The notes beneath the pieces are model-generated. The model was given only the letters and a program-made list of their open reading frames with translations, did not search any database and was not told the origin of the DNA. Source: an uncultured Pseudokineococcus sp. (GTDB taxonomy: Bacteria; Actinomycetota; Actinomycetes; Actinomycetales; Quadrisphaeraceae). Taken from it: a stretch of DNA of 64,000 bases. This document shows, one piece after another, positions 50,774 to 60,735 of the stretch. The first letter of the stretch is position 1, and the number at the start of each line of letters is the position of its first letter. A program made the translations under genes and the position numbers. The stretch spans positions 1-64,000 of the forward strand of contig NZ_CANMPM010000013.1 in the NCBI RefSeq assembly GCF_947499845.1, in the 5' to 3' direction.

Positions 50774-52368
50774 GGCTGCGCCTCGCGCTGTGGCGCGGGG
50801 CGCTGCGGCGCGACACCTGGCGGGTCGTCGTCCTCGTGCTCGGCGGCTTCTACGGGCTCGGGATGCTCGCCGCGGCGCTCGTCGGCCTCGCGGCGCTCGC
50901 GGGCGCCCCCGTCGAGGTGGCGCGGGCCGTCGTCGTCGCCGGGGGAGCGCTGCTCGTGCTCGGGTGGACGCTCGTCCCGCTGCTGGCCTTCGGCGTCGAC
51001 CCGTCCCTGGACCCGGCGCGCTTCGCGACGCTGCCCGTGCCCCCGCGCCCGCTGGCCGTCGGGCAGCTGCTGGGCGCCCTGCTCGGGGTGCCGGGGGCCC
51101 TCACGCTGCTGCTCGGGGCGGGGACGGCGCTGGCCTGGCTGCGCGGCCCCGCCGCGCCGGCGCTCGGGGTGCTCGGCGTGGTGGGCGGCGTCGTCGGGGT
51201 CCTCACGGCGGTCGCGCTCGGGCGCCTCGTGACCTCCGCGGCGGCGGGGGTCCTGGGCGGCCGCCGCGCCGGCGAGGCGACGGCGGTGGTCGGGGTCCTC
51301 GCCCTCACGCTCCTCGGGCCGGCCTTCGCCGCGGCCGGGGCGGCCGTGCCGGCGGTCGACCTGGACGACCTGGCCCGGGCGCTCGACGTCCTGGCGTGGA
51401 CGCCGCTGGGCCTCGCCTGGGCGGCGCCCGCGGACGCGGCGGCCGGGGCGTGGGGCACCGCGCTGGTCCGCCTGGCGCTCGCCGTCGCCGTCCTCCTCGC
51501 GCTCGTGCTGGCCTGGGCGGCCGTGCTGGCCCGGCGCCTGGTGAGCGCGCGGCCTCCCTCCGCGGCGGCGCCGGCGCACCGGCGCGACCTGCTCGCGCGC
51601 CTGCCGGAGGGGCCGCGGTGGGCGGTCGCCGCGCGCTGCCTGCGCTACTGGCGGCGCGACCCGCGCTACGTCGCCGCGGCCGCCAGCGCCCTCGTGCTGC
51701 CGGTCGTCCTCGCGGCGCTGGCCGGGCTCGGGACCCTGCCCGCCGGCGCCCTGTGGGTCGTGGGTCCCGTGGCCGGCCTGCTGCTCGGGGCGTCCCTGCA
51801 CAACGACGTCGCCCTCGACGGCCCCGCCTTCTGGGCGCACCTCGCCGCGGGCCTGCCCGGGCGCGAGGACCGCGCCGGGCGCACCGCCGCGCTCCTGCTC
51901 TGGGGCCTGCCCCTCGTCGTCGTCGCGAGCGTCGTGGGCGCCGTCGTCGCGGGCGCTCCCTGGACCGCCGGGGCCGCCGACACCGGCGACTGGCTCGGCC
52001 GGGCGGCGGGGGCGCTGGGGGCGGCGCTGGGGCTCCTGCTCTCGGGGGCGGGGGTGTCCGCCGTCGTCAGCGCGGTGCGCCCCTACCCGGCGCAGGCGGC
52101 GGGGGACAGCCCCTTCTCCTCGCCGAGCGGGGCGGCGCTGCCCGGCGCGCTCGCCCAGCTCGTCACCACGGGGGCCACGGGCCTGCTCGCGCTCCCGGCC
52201 GTCGCGCTCGCGCTCGCCTCCGCGCTGTGGCCCTGGTGCGGGGCGCTCGCCCTGGGCGCGGGCGCGGGCCTCGGGGCGCTGGTCGTGCGCGAGGGGGTGC
52301 GGCGGGGCGGCGCGCTGCTCGACCGGCGCGGCCCGGAGCTGCTCGTCGCGGTGCGCCGCGACCGCTGA
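50755..52368 (+). CDS. ABC-2-type permease
   Basis: 537 residues with about twelve hydrophobic segments, beginning [20 protein letters not shown], the amphipathic N-terminus typical of large actinobacterial ABC permeases. The middle hydrophilic stretch ([30 protein letters not shown], abridged) separates two half-domains. It partners the upstream ATPase; the exported substrate is unknown. The GTG at 50755 is preceded by GAGGGG inside the ATPase gene. Confidence 0.88.
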   Translation: MVAALLRLRLALWRGALRRDTWRVVVLVLGGFYGLGMLAAALVGLAALAGAPVEVARAVVVAGGALLVLGWTLVPLLAFGVDPSLDPARFATLPVPPRPLAVGQLLGALLGVPGALTLLLGAGTALAWLRGPAAPALGVLGVVGGVVGVLTAVALGRLVTSAAAGVLGGRRAGEATAVVGVLALTLLGPAFAAAGAAVPAVDLDDLARALDVLAWTPLGLAWAAPADAAAGAWGTALVRLALAVAVLLALVLAWAAVLARRLVSARPPSAAAPAHRRDLLARLPEGPRWAVAARCLRYWRRDPRYVAAAASALVLPVVLAALAGLGTLPAGALWVVGPVAGLLLGASLHNDVALDGPAFWAHLAAGLPGREDRAGRTAALLLWGLPLVVVASVVGAVVAGAPWTAGAADTGDWLGRAAGALGAALGLLLSGAGVSAVVSAVRPYPAQAAGDSPFSSPSGAALPGALAQLVTTGATGLLALPAVALALASALWPWCGALALGAGAGLGALVVREGVRRGGALLDRRGPELLVAVRRDR

Positions 52369-52391
52369 GGCGGTGCGGCAGGATGCCGCTC

Positions 52392-53882
52392 ATGCCTGCT
52401 GCCCCGAGCGTCTCCTACTCGATCACGGTCCGCCTCGAGCTCCCGGCGCGGCCCACCGCCGTGAGCGAGCTCACGTCGGCCATCGAGAGCGGGCACGGCA
52501 TCGTCACGGCGCTCGACGTCACGGCCTCCGGCGCTGGCCGGGTCCGGGTGGACGTGACGTGCGCCACGCGCGGCACCGACCACGCCGACGAGATCGTCGA
52601 GCACCTGCGCGCGCTCGACGGCGTCGACATCGGCCGCGTGTCGGACCGGACCTTCCTCGCCCACCTCGGCGGCAAGATCTCCGTCGAGCCCAAGATGCCG
52701 ATCCGCAACCGCGACGACCTCTCGCTCATCTACACGCCCGGCGTCGCCCGGGTCTGCGAGGCCATCGCCAAGGAGCCGGCCGACGCGCGTCGCCTGACCA
52801 TCAAGCGCAACACCGTGGCCGTCGTCACGGACGGCACGGCCGTGCTCGGCCTCGGCGACATCGGCCCGCTCGCGGCGCTGCCGGTCATGGAGGGCAAGGC
52901 CGCGCTCTTCAAGCGCTTCGGCGGCATCGACGCGTTCCCGATCTGCCTCGACACGACCGACACCGAGGAGATCATCAGCGCCGTCAAGGCCATCGCCCCC
53001 GTCTTCGCGGGCATCAACCTCGAGGACATCGCCGCGCCGCGGTGCTTCGAGATCGAGGACAGGCTCCGCGAGGAGCTCGACATCCCCGTCTTCCACGACG
53101 ACCAGCACGGCACCGCCATCGTCTGCACGGCGGCCCTGCTCAACGCGCTCAAGGTCGTGGGCAAGCAGCTGCCCGACGTCCGCGTCGTCATGTCCGGGGC
53201 CGGGGCCGCCGGCACCGCGGTGCTCAAGCTGCTGCTCGCCGCCGGGGCGCGCGACGTCGTCGTCGCCGACATCGACGGGGTCGTGCACGCGGAGCGCCCC
53301 GGCCTGCACCCCTCGGCCCGCTGGACGGCCGAGCACACCAACCCCCGCGGCCTCACGGGCACGCTCAAGGACGCCCTCGCGGGGGCGGACGTCTTCATCG
53401 GCGTCAGCGCCCCCAACATCCTCACCGGCGAGGACATCGCCACGATGGCGGGCGACGCGGTCGTCTTCGCGCTCGCCAACCCGGTGCCGGAGGTCGACCC
53501 GACGGCGGCCGCCGAGCACGCCGCCGTCGTCGCCACGGGGCGCAGCGACTTCGCCAACCAGATCAACAACGTGCTCGCCTTCCCGGGCGTCTTCCGGGGG
53601 CTGCTCGACGCGCAGTCGCACTCGATCGACGAGGACATGCTCCTCGCGGCCGCCCGGGCGCTCGCGGCGGTCGTCGGCGACGACGAGCTCAACGCGGCCT
53701 ACATCGTCCCGAGCGTCTTCCACCCCGACGTCGCCACGGTCGTGGCCGACGCCGTCGAGGCCGCCGCCCGGGCCGCTGGCGCGGGGGAGACCCCCTCGCC
53801 CGTCGTCGCCGCCACCGAGGCCGCCGCCGAGGCGGGCGAGGACGTCGGCTCCTCCGCGGGCGCGGTCGCCGGCACGCTCTGA
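52392..53882 (+). CDS. NAD-dependent malic enzyme with N-terminal ACT-like domain
   Basis: About 496 residues. An ACT-type regulatory domain (about 1-80) precedes the malic enzyme: [16 protein letters not shown] (catalytic Tyr), [21 protein letters not shown] (abridged), Lys-bearing [12 protein letters not shown], metal site [25 protein letters not shown] and the NAD-binding [14 protein letters not shown]. It decarboxylates malate to pyruvate, linking the TCA cycle with glycolysis. The C-terminus has an Ala/Glu-rich tail. ATG 52392 was preferred over ATG 52383 because GGCAGGA lies 7-10 nt upstream. Confidence 0.95.
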   Translation: MPAAPSVSYSITVRLELPARPTAVSELTSAIESGHGIVTALDVTASGAGRVRVDVTCATRGTDHADEIVEHLRALDGVDIGRVSDRTFLAHLGGKISVEPKMPIRNRDDLSLIYTPGVARVCEAIAKEPADARRLTIKRNTVAVVTDGTAVLGLGDIGPLAALPVMEGKAALFKRFGGIDAFPICLDTTDTEEIISAVKAIAPVFAGINLEDIAAPRCFEIEDRLREELDIPVFHDDQHGTAIVCTAALLNALKVVGKQLPDVRVVMSGAGAAGTAVLKLLLAAGARDVVVADIDGVVHAERPGLHPSARWTAEHTNPRGLTGTLKDALAGADVFIGVSAPNILTGEDIATMAGDAVVFALANPVPEVDPTAAAEHAAVVATGRSDFANQINNVLAFPGVFRGLLDAQSHSIDEDMLLAAARALAAVVGDDELNAAYIVPSVFHPDVATVVADAVEAAARAAGAGETPSPVVAATEAAAEAGEDVGSSAGAVAGTL

Positions 53883-53965
53883 GGGCCCGGCCCGGCGGGC
53901 GCCGTGGGGACGCCCGTGGTGACGCCCGTCGCGCGGCCGGTCGGGGCGGTGGCGATGATGGCGCC

Positions 53966-54532
53966 GTGGCGAGGGACGGCGACCGGTACGTGGGGCGGCT
54001 GCTCGTGGCCGCGCCCTCGCTGTCGGAGCAGGAGTTCAGGCGCACCGTCGTCCTCGTCCTCGACCACGACGACGCGGGGGCGCTCGGCGTCGTGGTGAAC
54101 CGGCCCCTGCCCGTGCGGGTCGACGCCGTGCTGCCGCCCTGGCAGGAGCACGTCACCGAGCCGGCACGCCTCTTCCGCGGCGGCCCGGTGGCCCTGGACT
54201 CCGCGCTCGGCCTCGTCGTCGTGCCCGGCGACGGCCCCGAGCCCGTCGGCGTGCGCCGCATCATCGGCGCGCTGGGCCTCGTCGATCTCGACGCCGTGCC
54301 CGCCGACGTCTCCCGCTCCGCCTCCGGGCTGCGCATCTTCGCCGGGTACGCGGGCTGGAGCCCCGGCCAGCTCGAGGGGGAGGTCGCCGAGGGCTCCTGG
54401 CTCGTGCTCGACGCCGAGCCCTCCGACGCCGTCACCCCGCGCCCGGCCGGCCTGTGGGCCGACGTGCTGCGCCGCCAGCCGGGCCGGCTCTCGCTGCTGG
54501 CGAGCTTCCCCGACGACCCGACGCACAACTGA
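53966..54532 (+). CDS. YqgE/AlgH family protein
   Basis: 188 residues: [27 protein letters not shown] (abridged), [46 protein letters not shown] and [14 protein letters not shown] are all family hallmarks. The function is unknown; it is conserved in many bacteria as a putative regulator or chaperone-like protein. The GTG at 53966 gives the usual family start (RYVGRLLVA). It is followed by the GTGTGGCCATGT repeat cluster. Confidence 0.94.
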   Translation: MARDGDRYVGRLLVAAPSLSEQEFRRTVVLVLDHDDAGALGVVVNRPLPVRVDAVLPPWQEHVTEPARLFRGGPVALDSALGLVVVPGDGPEPVGVRRIIGALGLVDLDAVPADVSRSASGLRIFAGYAGWSPGQLEGEVAEGSWLVLDAEPSDAVTPRPAGLWADVLRRQPGRLSLLASFPDDPTHN

Positions 54533-54560
54533 CCCGCCCGGCGTCTCGCCCCGCCCCCTC

Positions 54561-54832
54561 GGGGCGATGTGTGGCCATGTCGTCCTGCTGCGCCCTCTCC
54601 GAGGGCGACGTGTGGCCATGTGGCCCTCCCGCCGGACCCTCCCGGGCGATGTGTGGCCATGTCGCCCTCCCGCCGTGCCCTGCCGGGGCGACGTGTGGCC
54701 ATGTCGTGCCTGCAGCGCGTCCCGAGCCCCTACGGCCCGATGTCGCCCCGCGGCGGGGCGATCCGAGGGCGACATGGCCACACGTCGCCCCGCGGGGGAG
54801 CGATTCGAGGGCGACATGGCCACACATCGCCC
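54561..54832. repeat. Six-copy GTGTGGCCATGT repeat cluster with strand inversion
   Basis: A motif of about 22 bp, GGGCGAYGTGTGGCCATGTC, occurs directly at 54561, 54604, 54643 and 54685, then inverted (GGCGACATGGCCACAC) at 54768 and 54810. A partial copy, GATGTCGCCCC, is near 54739. The core centres on the palindrome TGGCCA. The cluster fills the YqgE-DUF3039 interval (54533-54938), which has no supported gene although open frames run through it. Confidence 0.92.
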
Positions 54833-54924
54833 CTCGGGACGGTGGGCGACGGCGGCAGGGCCGCACGTCGACCGTGAGGGCGGCGCGGCCGTCGTCGCTG
54901 CCCGCCGCCGGGGGCGAGCCGACG

Positions 54925-54930
54925 TAGCAT
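54925..54930 (+). promoter_or_regulatory. -10 box TAGCAT, leaderless DUF3039 promoter
   Basis: TAGCAT ends 8 nt before the DUF3039 ATG. Confidence 0.6.
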
Positions 54931-54938
54931 CGGCGCCC

Positions 54939-55256
54939 ATGAGCACCTCCTCGCCCGAGCCCCCCGACGGCCCGTCGTCGGACCCGTCGCGCTCCGCGAC
55001 GTCGGTCCTCGAGCGCGAGGTCGTCGAGCAGCCGCAGCTGTCGGAGCCCGGCGACCACGAGCGCTTCGCGCACTACGTGCGCAAGGAGAAGATCATGGAG
55101 TCGGCGCTGTCGGGGGAGCCCGTCACCGCCCTCTGCGGGAAGGTCTGGGTGCCGGGTCGCGACCCGAAGCGGTTCCCGGTCTGCCCGCAGTGCAAGGAGG
55201 TCTACGAGGGCCTGCGCGAGCCCGCCGACGGCGGCGGCTCCGGCGGCGAGAAGTGA
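54939..55256 (+). CDS. DUF3039 family protein (putative zinc-binding)
   Basis: 105 residues. The conserved core is ERFAHYVRKEKIMESALSGEPVTALCGKVWVPGRDPKRFPVCPQCKEVYEGL (abridged here by family recognition). Three Cys (ALCGK and VCPQC) plus an upstream His suggest a small zinc site. The function is unknown; it is restricted to actinobacteria. It precedes the DEAH helicase gene by 37 bp, an arrangement I recall as common, so a joint role is possible. Confidence 0.88.
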   Translation: MSTSSPEPPDGPSSDPSRSATSVLEREVVEQPQLSEPGDHERFAHYVRKEKIMESALSGEPVTALCGKVWVPGRDPKRFPVCPQCKEVYEGLREPADGGGSGGEK

Positions 55257-55293
55257 CGGCGGCCGCCCGGCCGACCGGGGGCGCACCGGCCGC

Positions 55294-57060
55294 GTGAGCA
55301 CCCGCACCTCCCGCGCCGTCCCCGCCCAGGGGGCGCAGCGCCGCGCCAGCACGCCCGCGCGAGCCCTGCGCGCCTGGCAGAGCGCCGCCCTCGACCTCTA
55401 CGACGCCGAGCCCGGCCGCGAGGACTTCCTCGTCACGGCCACGCCCGGCGCCGGCAAGACGACGTTCGCGCTGGCCCTCGCCTCCCGCCTGCTCGAGCGC
55501 CGGGTCATCGACCGCGTCGTCGTCGTGTGCCCGACCGACCACCTGCGCACCCAGTGGGCCGACGCCGCCGACCGCGCCGGCGTCGTCCTCGACCCGGCGC
55601 TGCCCAACAGCGTCGGGCCCGTGCCCGCCGGCGCCCAGGGGTACGTGACGACGTACGCGCAGGTCGCGGGCAAGCCGGCGCTGCACGCCGCGCGCTCCAC
55701 CGCCAAGCGCACGCTCGTCGTGCTCGACGAGGTGCACCACGCCGGCGACGGCCTCTCGTGGGGCGACGCGTGCGCCGAGGCCTTCGAGGGCGCGCGCCGC
55801 CGCCTGTGCCTGACGGGGACGCCGTTCCGCACGAAGCCCGGGGAGCGCATCCCCTTCGTCCACTACGAGGACGTCGGCGGCGGCGAGCTGCGCAGCCGGG
55901 CCGACTACACCTACGGCTACCGCGAGGCGCTCGCCGACGCCGTCGTGCGCCCCGTCGTCTTCGCCGCCTACACCGGCACCTCGCGGTGGCGGAACAGCGC
56001 GGGCGAGGTCGTCGCGGCGTCGCTGTCCGAGCCGGGCACGCGCTCGGTCGAGGCGGCGGCGTGGAAGACGGCCCTGGACCCGCGCGGCGGCTGGGTGCCC
56101 CATGTCGTCGCGGCCATGGACGACCGGATCACCCACCTGCGCGAGACGGGCATGCCCGACGCCGGCGGCCTCGTCCTCGCCAGCGACCAGGACGACGCGC
56201 GCGCCTACGCCGACGTCGTCAAGCGGGTCACGGGGACGGCGCCCGTCCTCATCCTCTCCGACGACCCGAAGGCGTCGAGGAAGATCGAGGACTTCGCGGC
56301 GGGCACCCAGCGGATGGCCGTCTGCGTCCGCATGGTCTCCGAGGGCGTCGACGTGCCGCGGGCCGCGTGCCTGGCGTGGATGACGAGCTACCGCACGCCC
56401 CTCTTCTTCGCCCAGGCCGTCGGGCGCGTGGTGCGCTCCCGCTCGCCGCGGGAGTCCGCCACCGTCTTCCTGCCGGCCGTGCGGCCGCTGCTGGCGCTGG
56501 CGGCCGAGCTCGAGAGCGAGCGCGAGCACGTCCTCCCGGCCCCGGCGCAGGCGCCCGACGACGCCCTCGACCTGCTGCCCCCGCCGGAGCGGGAGGCGTC
56601 CGACGCCGTCGGCCAGCACGAGTCGCTGGAGGCCGACGCGCAGTTCGCGCACGTCCTCCACGGCGGGCGCGCGGTCGTGGCGGAGCCCGCGGGCCCGGAG
56701 GACGAGGAGTTCCTCGGCATCCCGGGCCTGCTCACGCCGGAGCAGACCGCGTCGCTGCTCGCGAGCCGCGACGAGGAGACCCGACGGCGGATCGCCGCCT
56801 CCCGCGGGGGTGACGGCGCTGAGGACGAGGGGGCCGCCGTCGAGGACGCGCCCGAGGAGCCCGACGAGGCCGCGTGGCGCAGCACCGCGGGCCTGCGCCG
56901 GGAGGTCAACCGGCTCGTGGGCCAGCTCGCGGCGCGCACGGGCGTCCCCCACGCGGTCGTCCACCGGCGTCTGCGCACCGAGGTCCCGGGGCCCGGCTCG
57001 GCGACCGCGTCGCCCGAGCTGCTGGCGCGGCGGCGCGACCACCTCCTCGCCTCCCTCTGA
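55294..57060 (+). CDS. DEAD/DEAH-box superfamily 2 helicase
   Basis: 588 residues. The Q-like ALRAWQSAALDLY is followed by Walker A VTATPGAGKTTFAL (about 46), VVVCPTDHLRTQWADAA, motif II VVLDEVHHAGD (DEVH, about 144) and motif III CLTGTPFRT. The C-terminal RecA lobe has RMVSEGVDVPRAA and QAVGRVVRSRSP with the arginine finger. A 150-residue acidic C-terminal extension ends in a helical RREVNRLVGQLAARTG segment. It is a common actinobacterial SF2 helicase, probably DNA-directed; the role is unknown. The GTG start lacks a strong ribosome site. Confidence 0.9.
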   Translation: MSTRTSRAVPAQGAQRRASTPARALRAWQSAALDLYDAEPGREDFLVTATPGAGKTTFALALASRLLERRVIDRVVVVCPTDHLRTQWADAADRAGVVLDPALPNSVGPVPAGAQGYVTTYAQVAGKPALHAARSTAKRTLVVLDEVHHAGDGLSWGDACAEAFEGARRRLCLTGTPFRTKPGERIPFVHYEDVGGGELRSRADYTYGYREALADAVVRPVVFAAYTGTSRWRNSAGEVVAASLSEPGTRSVEAAAWKTALDPRGGWVPHVVAAMDDRITHLRETGMPDAGGLVLASDQDDARAYADVVKRVTGTAPVLILSDDPKASRKIEDFAAGTQRMAVCVRMVSEGVDVPRAACLAWMTSYRTPLFFAQAVGRVVRSRSPRESATVFLPAVRPLLALAAELESEREHVLPAPAQAPDDALDLLPPPEREASDAVGQHESLEADAQFAHVLHGGRAVVAEPAGPEDEEFLGIPGLLTPEQTASLLASRDEETRRRIAASRGGDGAEDEGAAVEDAPEEPDEAAWRSTAGLRREVNRLVGQLAARTGVPHAVVHRRLRTEVPGPGSATASPELLARRRDHLLASL

Positions 57061-57216
57061 CGTGGCCGCCCGCCCCGCGGCCCGCCCGGCTGTGGTCCCA
57101 TCTCCTGAGATGCGCCGCGGCCGAGGCGTGGACCGCGAGAGGATCGTCGGCGGTGCCCGCCCCCTCGGGGTCGGCGCTCCGCCCGGCGTCCCGGTCCTGA
57201 CCTGCGGAGGTGCTGC

Positions 57217-58539
57217 GTGAACGAGCGCGTGCTGCGCGTGGCGCTGCTCGGCTGCGGCGTCGTCGGCTCGGAGGTGGTCCGCGAGCTGCTCGAGCAGCCC
57301 GAGGAGCTCGCCGCCCGGTGCGGCGCGCGCCTGGAGCTGGTCGGCGTCGCCGTCCGCCGCCCCGGCCGCCAGCGACCGCCGGGCCTCGACCCGGCCCTGC
57401 TGACGACCGACGCCGAGGGCCTCGTCGAGCGCGCCGACCTCGTCGTCGAGGTCATCGGCGGCATCGAGCCCGCCCGCTCGCTGCTGCTGCGGGCCATGGC
57501 GCACGGGGCGTCCGTCGTCACGGCGAACAAGGCGCTGCTGGCCGAGGACGGCCCGCGGCTGTACGCGGCGGCCGACGCCGCGGGCGTCGACCTCTACTTC
57601 GAGGCGGCCGTGGCGGGGGCCATCCCCATCGTCCGCCCGCTGCGGGACTCCCTCGTGGGCGACCGCGTGGACCGGGTGCTCGGGGTCGTCAACGGGACGA
57701 CGAACTACGTGCTCGACCAGATGGACACGACCGGCGCGGGCCTCGACGAGGCCGTGCAGGAGGCGCAGGCCCTGGGCTACGCCGAGGCCGACCCGACGGC
57801 GGACGTCGAGGGCTTCGACGCCGCCGCGAAGGCCGCGATCATCGCCTCCCTCGCCTTCCACACGCGCGTGAGCGCCGCCGACGTCCACCGCGAGGGCATC
57901 ACGGGCGTCACGGCCGGGGACGTCGCGGCCGCGCGCGAGGCCGGCGCCGTCGTCAAGCTCCTCGCGATCTGCGAGCGCACGGCGGGGGACGACGGCGACC
58001 CCGAGGGCCCGGGCGCCGGCGTCTCGGTGCGCGTGCACCCCGCGATGGTCCCGCGCACGCACCCGCTGGCGGGCGTGCGCGGCGCCTTCAACGCCGTCTT
58101 CGTCGAGGCGCGCGGGGCCGGGCCGCTGATGTTCTACGGGCAGGGCGCCGGCGGCGCCCCGACGGCCAGCGCCGTCCTCGGCGACCTCGTCGCCGTCGCC
58201 CGCCACCGGGTCACCGGGGGCCGCGGGTCGTCGGAGTCCGCCCACGCGGACCTGCCGGTGCGGCCCATGGGGGAGGCGCTGACCCGCTACCACGTGCGCC
58301 TGGAGGTCCAGGACCGGCCGGGCGCGCTGGCGCAGGTCGCGCAGGTCTTCGCCGACCACGGCGCGAGCGTCGAGACGGTGCGGCAGACGCCGCTCGGCGA
58401 CGGCGCCGAGGGCACGGCGGCGCTCGTCGTCGCCACGCACGAGGCCCGCGACGCGGCCCTGGCCGCGACCGTGGAGGCGCTGGAGGCCGCCCCGGCGGTG
58501 CTCGGCATCACCTCGGTCCTGCGCGTCGAGGGCGCCTGA
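57217..58539 (+). CDS. hom: Homoserine dehydrogenase
   Basis: 440 residues: NAD(P)-binding [18 protein letters not shown] (about 8-25), the catalytic-domain [13 protein letters not shown] with the active Lys, [35 protein letters not shown] (abridged) and a C-terminal ACT domain ([31 protein letters not shown], abridged) for threonine feedback. It reduces aspartate semialdehyde to homoserine. The GTG follows CGGAGGT with 6-nt spacing. The 57061-57216 spacer holds CATCTCCTGAGATG, a small dyad. Confidence 0.97.
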   Translation: MNERVLRVALLGCGVVGSEVVRELLEQPEELAARCGARLELVGVAVRRPGRQRPPGLDPALLTTDAEGLVERADLVVEVIGGIEPARSLLLRAMAHGASVVTANKALLAEDGPRLYAAADAAGVDLYFEAAVAGAIPIVRPLRDSLVGDRVDRVLGVVNGTTNYVLDQMDTTGAGLDEAVQEAQALGYAEADPTADVEGFDAAAKAAIIASLAFHTRVSAADVHREGITGVTAGDVAAAREAGAVVKLLAICERTAGDDGDPEGPGAGVSVRVHPAMVPRTHPLAGVRGAFNAVFVEARGAGPLMFYGQGAGGAPTASAVLGDLVAVARHRVTGGRGSSESAHADLPVRPMGEALTRYHVRLEVQDRPGALAQVAQVFADHGASVETVRQTPLGDGAEGTAALVVATHEARDAALAATVEALEAAPAVLGITSVLRVEGA

Positions 58540-58657
58540 GCCGCACGACCGCAGGAGCACTCGGCCCGGCGGCGACGCCGGCGGGCCGCCACCCGGAGCC
58601 CGCGCCCGTCGGGGGCGCCGACGAGGCGCGACGAGCGCCGCAGGAGGGGAGCTGACC

Positions 58658-59743
58658 GTGGCCCACGTCTGGCGCGGCGTCATCGAGGAGTACCGCGACC
58701 GGCTGCCCTTCGGCGGCGACGACCCGGTGGTGACGCTGGGGGAGGGCGGCACCCCGCTGGTGCGCGCGCACGCGCTGTCCGAGCGCACCTCCTGCGAGGT
58801 CTTCGTCAAGGTCGAGGGCTGCAACCCCACCGGGTCGTTCAAGGACCGGGGCATGACGTCGGCGATCTCGCGGGCCAAGGGGCTCGGGGCGCGGGCCGTC
58901 ATCTGCGCGTCCACGGGCAACACGTCCGCGTCGGCGGCGGCCTACGCCACGGCGGCGGGGATGGCCTGCGGCGTGCTCGTCCCCGAGGGCAAGATCGCGC
59001 TCGGCAAGCTCAGCCAGGCCATCGCCCACGGCGCGACCCTGCTGCAGGTCGACGGCAACTTCGACGACTGCCTCACGCTGGCCCGCAAGCTCGCCGAGGC
59101 CTACCCCGTCGAGCTCGTCAACAGCGTCAACCCGTACCGCATCGAGGGGCAGAAGACCGGCGCTTTCGAGGTCGTCGACGTCCTCGGCGACGCGCCCGAC
59201 GTCCACTGCCTGCCCGTGGGCAACGCCGGCAACATCACGGCGTACTGGAAGGGCTACACGGAGTACACGACGTCGTCGCCGCAGCCGGGGCCCGCGACGC
59301 GGACGCCGCGGATGTGGGGCTTCCAGGCCGCGGGCGCGGCGCCGATCGTCCTCGGGCACCCCGTCGACGCGCCCGACACGCTGGCGACGGCGATCCGCAT
59401 CGGCAACCCCGCGTCGTGGGAGCAGGCGGTCGCGGCCCGGGACGACTCCGGCGGGCTCGTCGCGAGCGTCACCGACGAGGAGATCCTCGCCGCGCACCGC
59501 CTCCTGTCGAGCGAGGACGGCGTCTTCGTCGAGCCGGCCTCGGCCGCCGGCGTCGCCGGGCTGCTCCAGCGGCACGCCGCCGGCGACCTCGACCCGGGCC
59601 TGCGCGTCGTCGTCACGGTGACGGGCCACGGGCTCAAGGACCCGCAGTGGGCGCTGCGCGCGGCGGACGGCGAGGAGGTCTCGCCCGTGCGCGTGCCCGT
59701 CGACGCCATGACCGCCGCGGCCGCGCTCGGCCTCGAGGGCTGA
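58658..59743 (+). CDS. thrC: Threonine synthase
   Basis: 361 residues, the short bacterial form. The PLP Lys is in [16 protein letters not shown] (about 58-65), with the phosphate-binding [16 protein letters not shown] and the earlier [15 protein letters not shown]. It converts O-phosphohomoserine to threonine. CAGGAGGGGAGC precedes the GTG. It is in an operon with hom (118 bp upstream) and thrB (5 bp downstream). Confidence 0.97.
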   Translation: MAHVWRGVIEEYRDRLPFGGDDPVVTLGEGGTPLVRAHALSERTSCEVFVKVEGCNPTGSFKDRGMTSAISRAKGLGARAVICASTGNTSASAAAYATAAGMACGVLVPEGKIALGKLSQAIAHGATLLQVDGNFDDCLTLARKLAEAYPVELVNSVNPYRIEGQKTGAFEVVDVLGDAPDVHCLPVGNAGNITAYWKGYTEYTTSSPQPGPATRTPRMWGFQAAGAAPIVLGHPVDAPDTLATAIRIGNPASWEQAVAARDDSGGLVASVTDEEILAAHRLLSSEDGVFVEPASAAGVAGLLQRHAAGDLDPGLRVVVTVTGHGLKDPQWALRAADGEEVSPVRVPVDAMTAAAALGLEG

Positions 59744-59748
59744 GCGCC

Positions 59749-60735
59749 GTGGCGGGCCCGACGGCGGGCGCAGCGGTCAGCGCGTCGGGGGACTCCTCGG
59801 AGGGTGCGGCGCTGCGCCAGGCCGGCCGACCGGGGACGGGCGCGCGCGCCTCGGTGCCCGGCTCCAGCGCCAACCTCGGCCCCGCCTTCGACGCCGTCGG
59901 CCTGGCGCTCGACCTGCGCGACGAGCTCGAGGTGCGGCTGCTCGAGCGCGGGGCGGGCGCCCGGGTCGAGGTGTCCGGCCAGGGGGCCGGCCGCGTCGGC
60001 GCGGGGGAGGACCACCTCGTGGTCCGGGCCCTGCGCGCGGCCCTGGAGCGGGTCGGTGCGCCGCAGCCCGACCTGGCGCTGACCTGCCGCAACGGCGTGC
60101 CCTTCGGGCGCGGCGCCGGGTCGTCGGCGGCGGCGGTCGTCGCCGGCGTCGTCCTGGCGCGCGGCCTGCTCGAGGACCCGTCCGCCCTCGACGCCGCGAC
60201 GGCGCTCGACGTCGCCGCCGGGCTCGAGGGGCACCCGGACAACGCGGCGGCGAGCCTGCTCGGCGGGGCCACCGTCGGCTGGGTCGAGGACAGGACGTCC
60301 CGCGCCGTCCGGGTCGAGCCGCACCCCGACCTGGTCGCCGTCCTCGCCATCCCGGACGCCGAGCTCCTCACCGCGCGCGCCCGCGCCATGCTGCCGCCCG
60401 CCGTGCCCCTGGCCGACGCCGTCTTCAACGCCGGGCGCTCGGCGCTGCTCGTCGAGGCCCTCGCCCGCCGCCCGGACCTCCTGCTGCCGGCCACGGCCGA
60501 CCGGCTGCACCAGGACACCCGGGCCCCGGCGGCCCCCGCCACGGCCGCGCTGGTGCGCGGGCTGCGCGCGGCGGGCCTCGCGGCCGCCGTCTCGGGCGCC
60601 GGCCCGAGCGTGCTCGTGCTCGGGGCGGGGAGCGCGGCCGACCTCGCGGCGCGCGTCGCCGACGTCGCCGGCGCGGGGTGGGACGTGCGCGCGCCCGCCG
60701 TCGACCGCGACGGCGCCCGCTGGTCGCCCTGCTGA
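59749..60735 (+). CDS. thrB: Homoserine kinase
   Basis: 328 residues of the GHMP kinase family: SVPGSSANLGPAFDAVGLAL near the start of homology (about 36), the ATP loop VPFGRGAGSSAAAVVAG (about 120), EGHPDNAAASLLGG and the C-terminal AAVSGAGPSVLVLG. It phosphorylates homoserine for ThrC. The GTG at 59749 lies 5 bp after thrC. The first 30 residues are not conserved, so the start could be slightly later. The last gene of the threonine operon. Confidence 0.96.
   Translation: MAGPTAGAAVSASGDSSEGAALRQAGRPGTGARASVPGSSANLGPAFDAVGLALDLRDELEVRLLERGAGARVEVSGQGAGRVGAGEDHLVVRALRAALERVGAPQPDLALTCRNGVPFGRGAGSSAAAVVAGVVLARGLLEDPSALDAATALDVAAGLEGHPDNAAASLLGGATVGWVEDRTSRAVRVEPHPDLVAVLAIPDAELLTARARAMLPPAVPLADAVFNAGRSALLVEALARRPDLLLPATADRLHQDTRAPAAPATAALVRGLRAAGLAAAVSGAGPSVLVLGAGSAADLAARVADVAGAGWDVRAPAVDRDGARWSPC

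Noticed and set aside
54567-54877. Open frames through the GTGTGGCCATGT cluster encoding repeated GDVWPCRP or GDMATHRP
   Set aside because: The apparent peptide repeats arise because the DNA repeat spacing is near a multiple of three. There is no ribosome site, no family, and frames conflict between strands.
54939-57060. DUF3039-helicase pair as an anti-phage defence system
   Set aside because: It sits in conserved core chromosome next to yqgE and threonine genes, without nuclease, toxin or mobile partners typical of defence islands.
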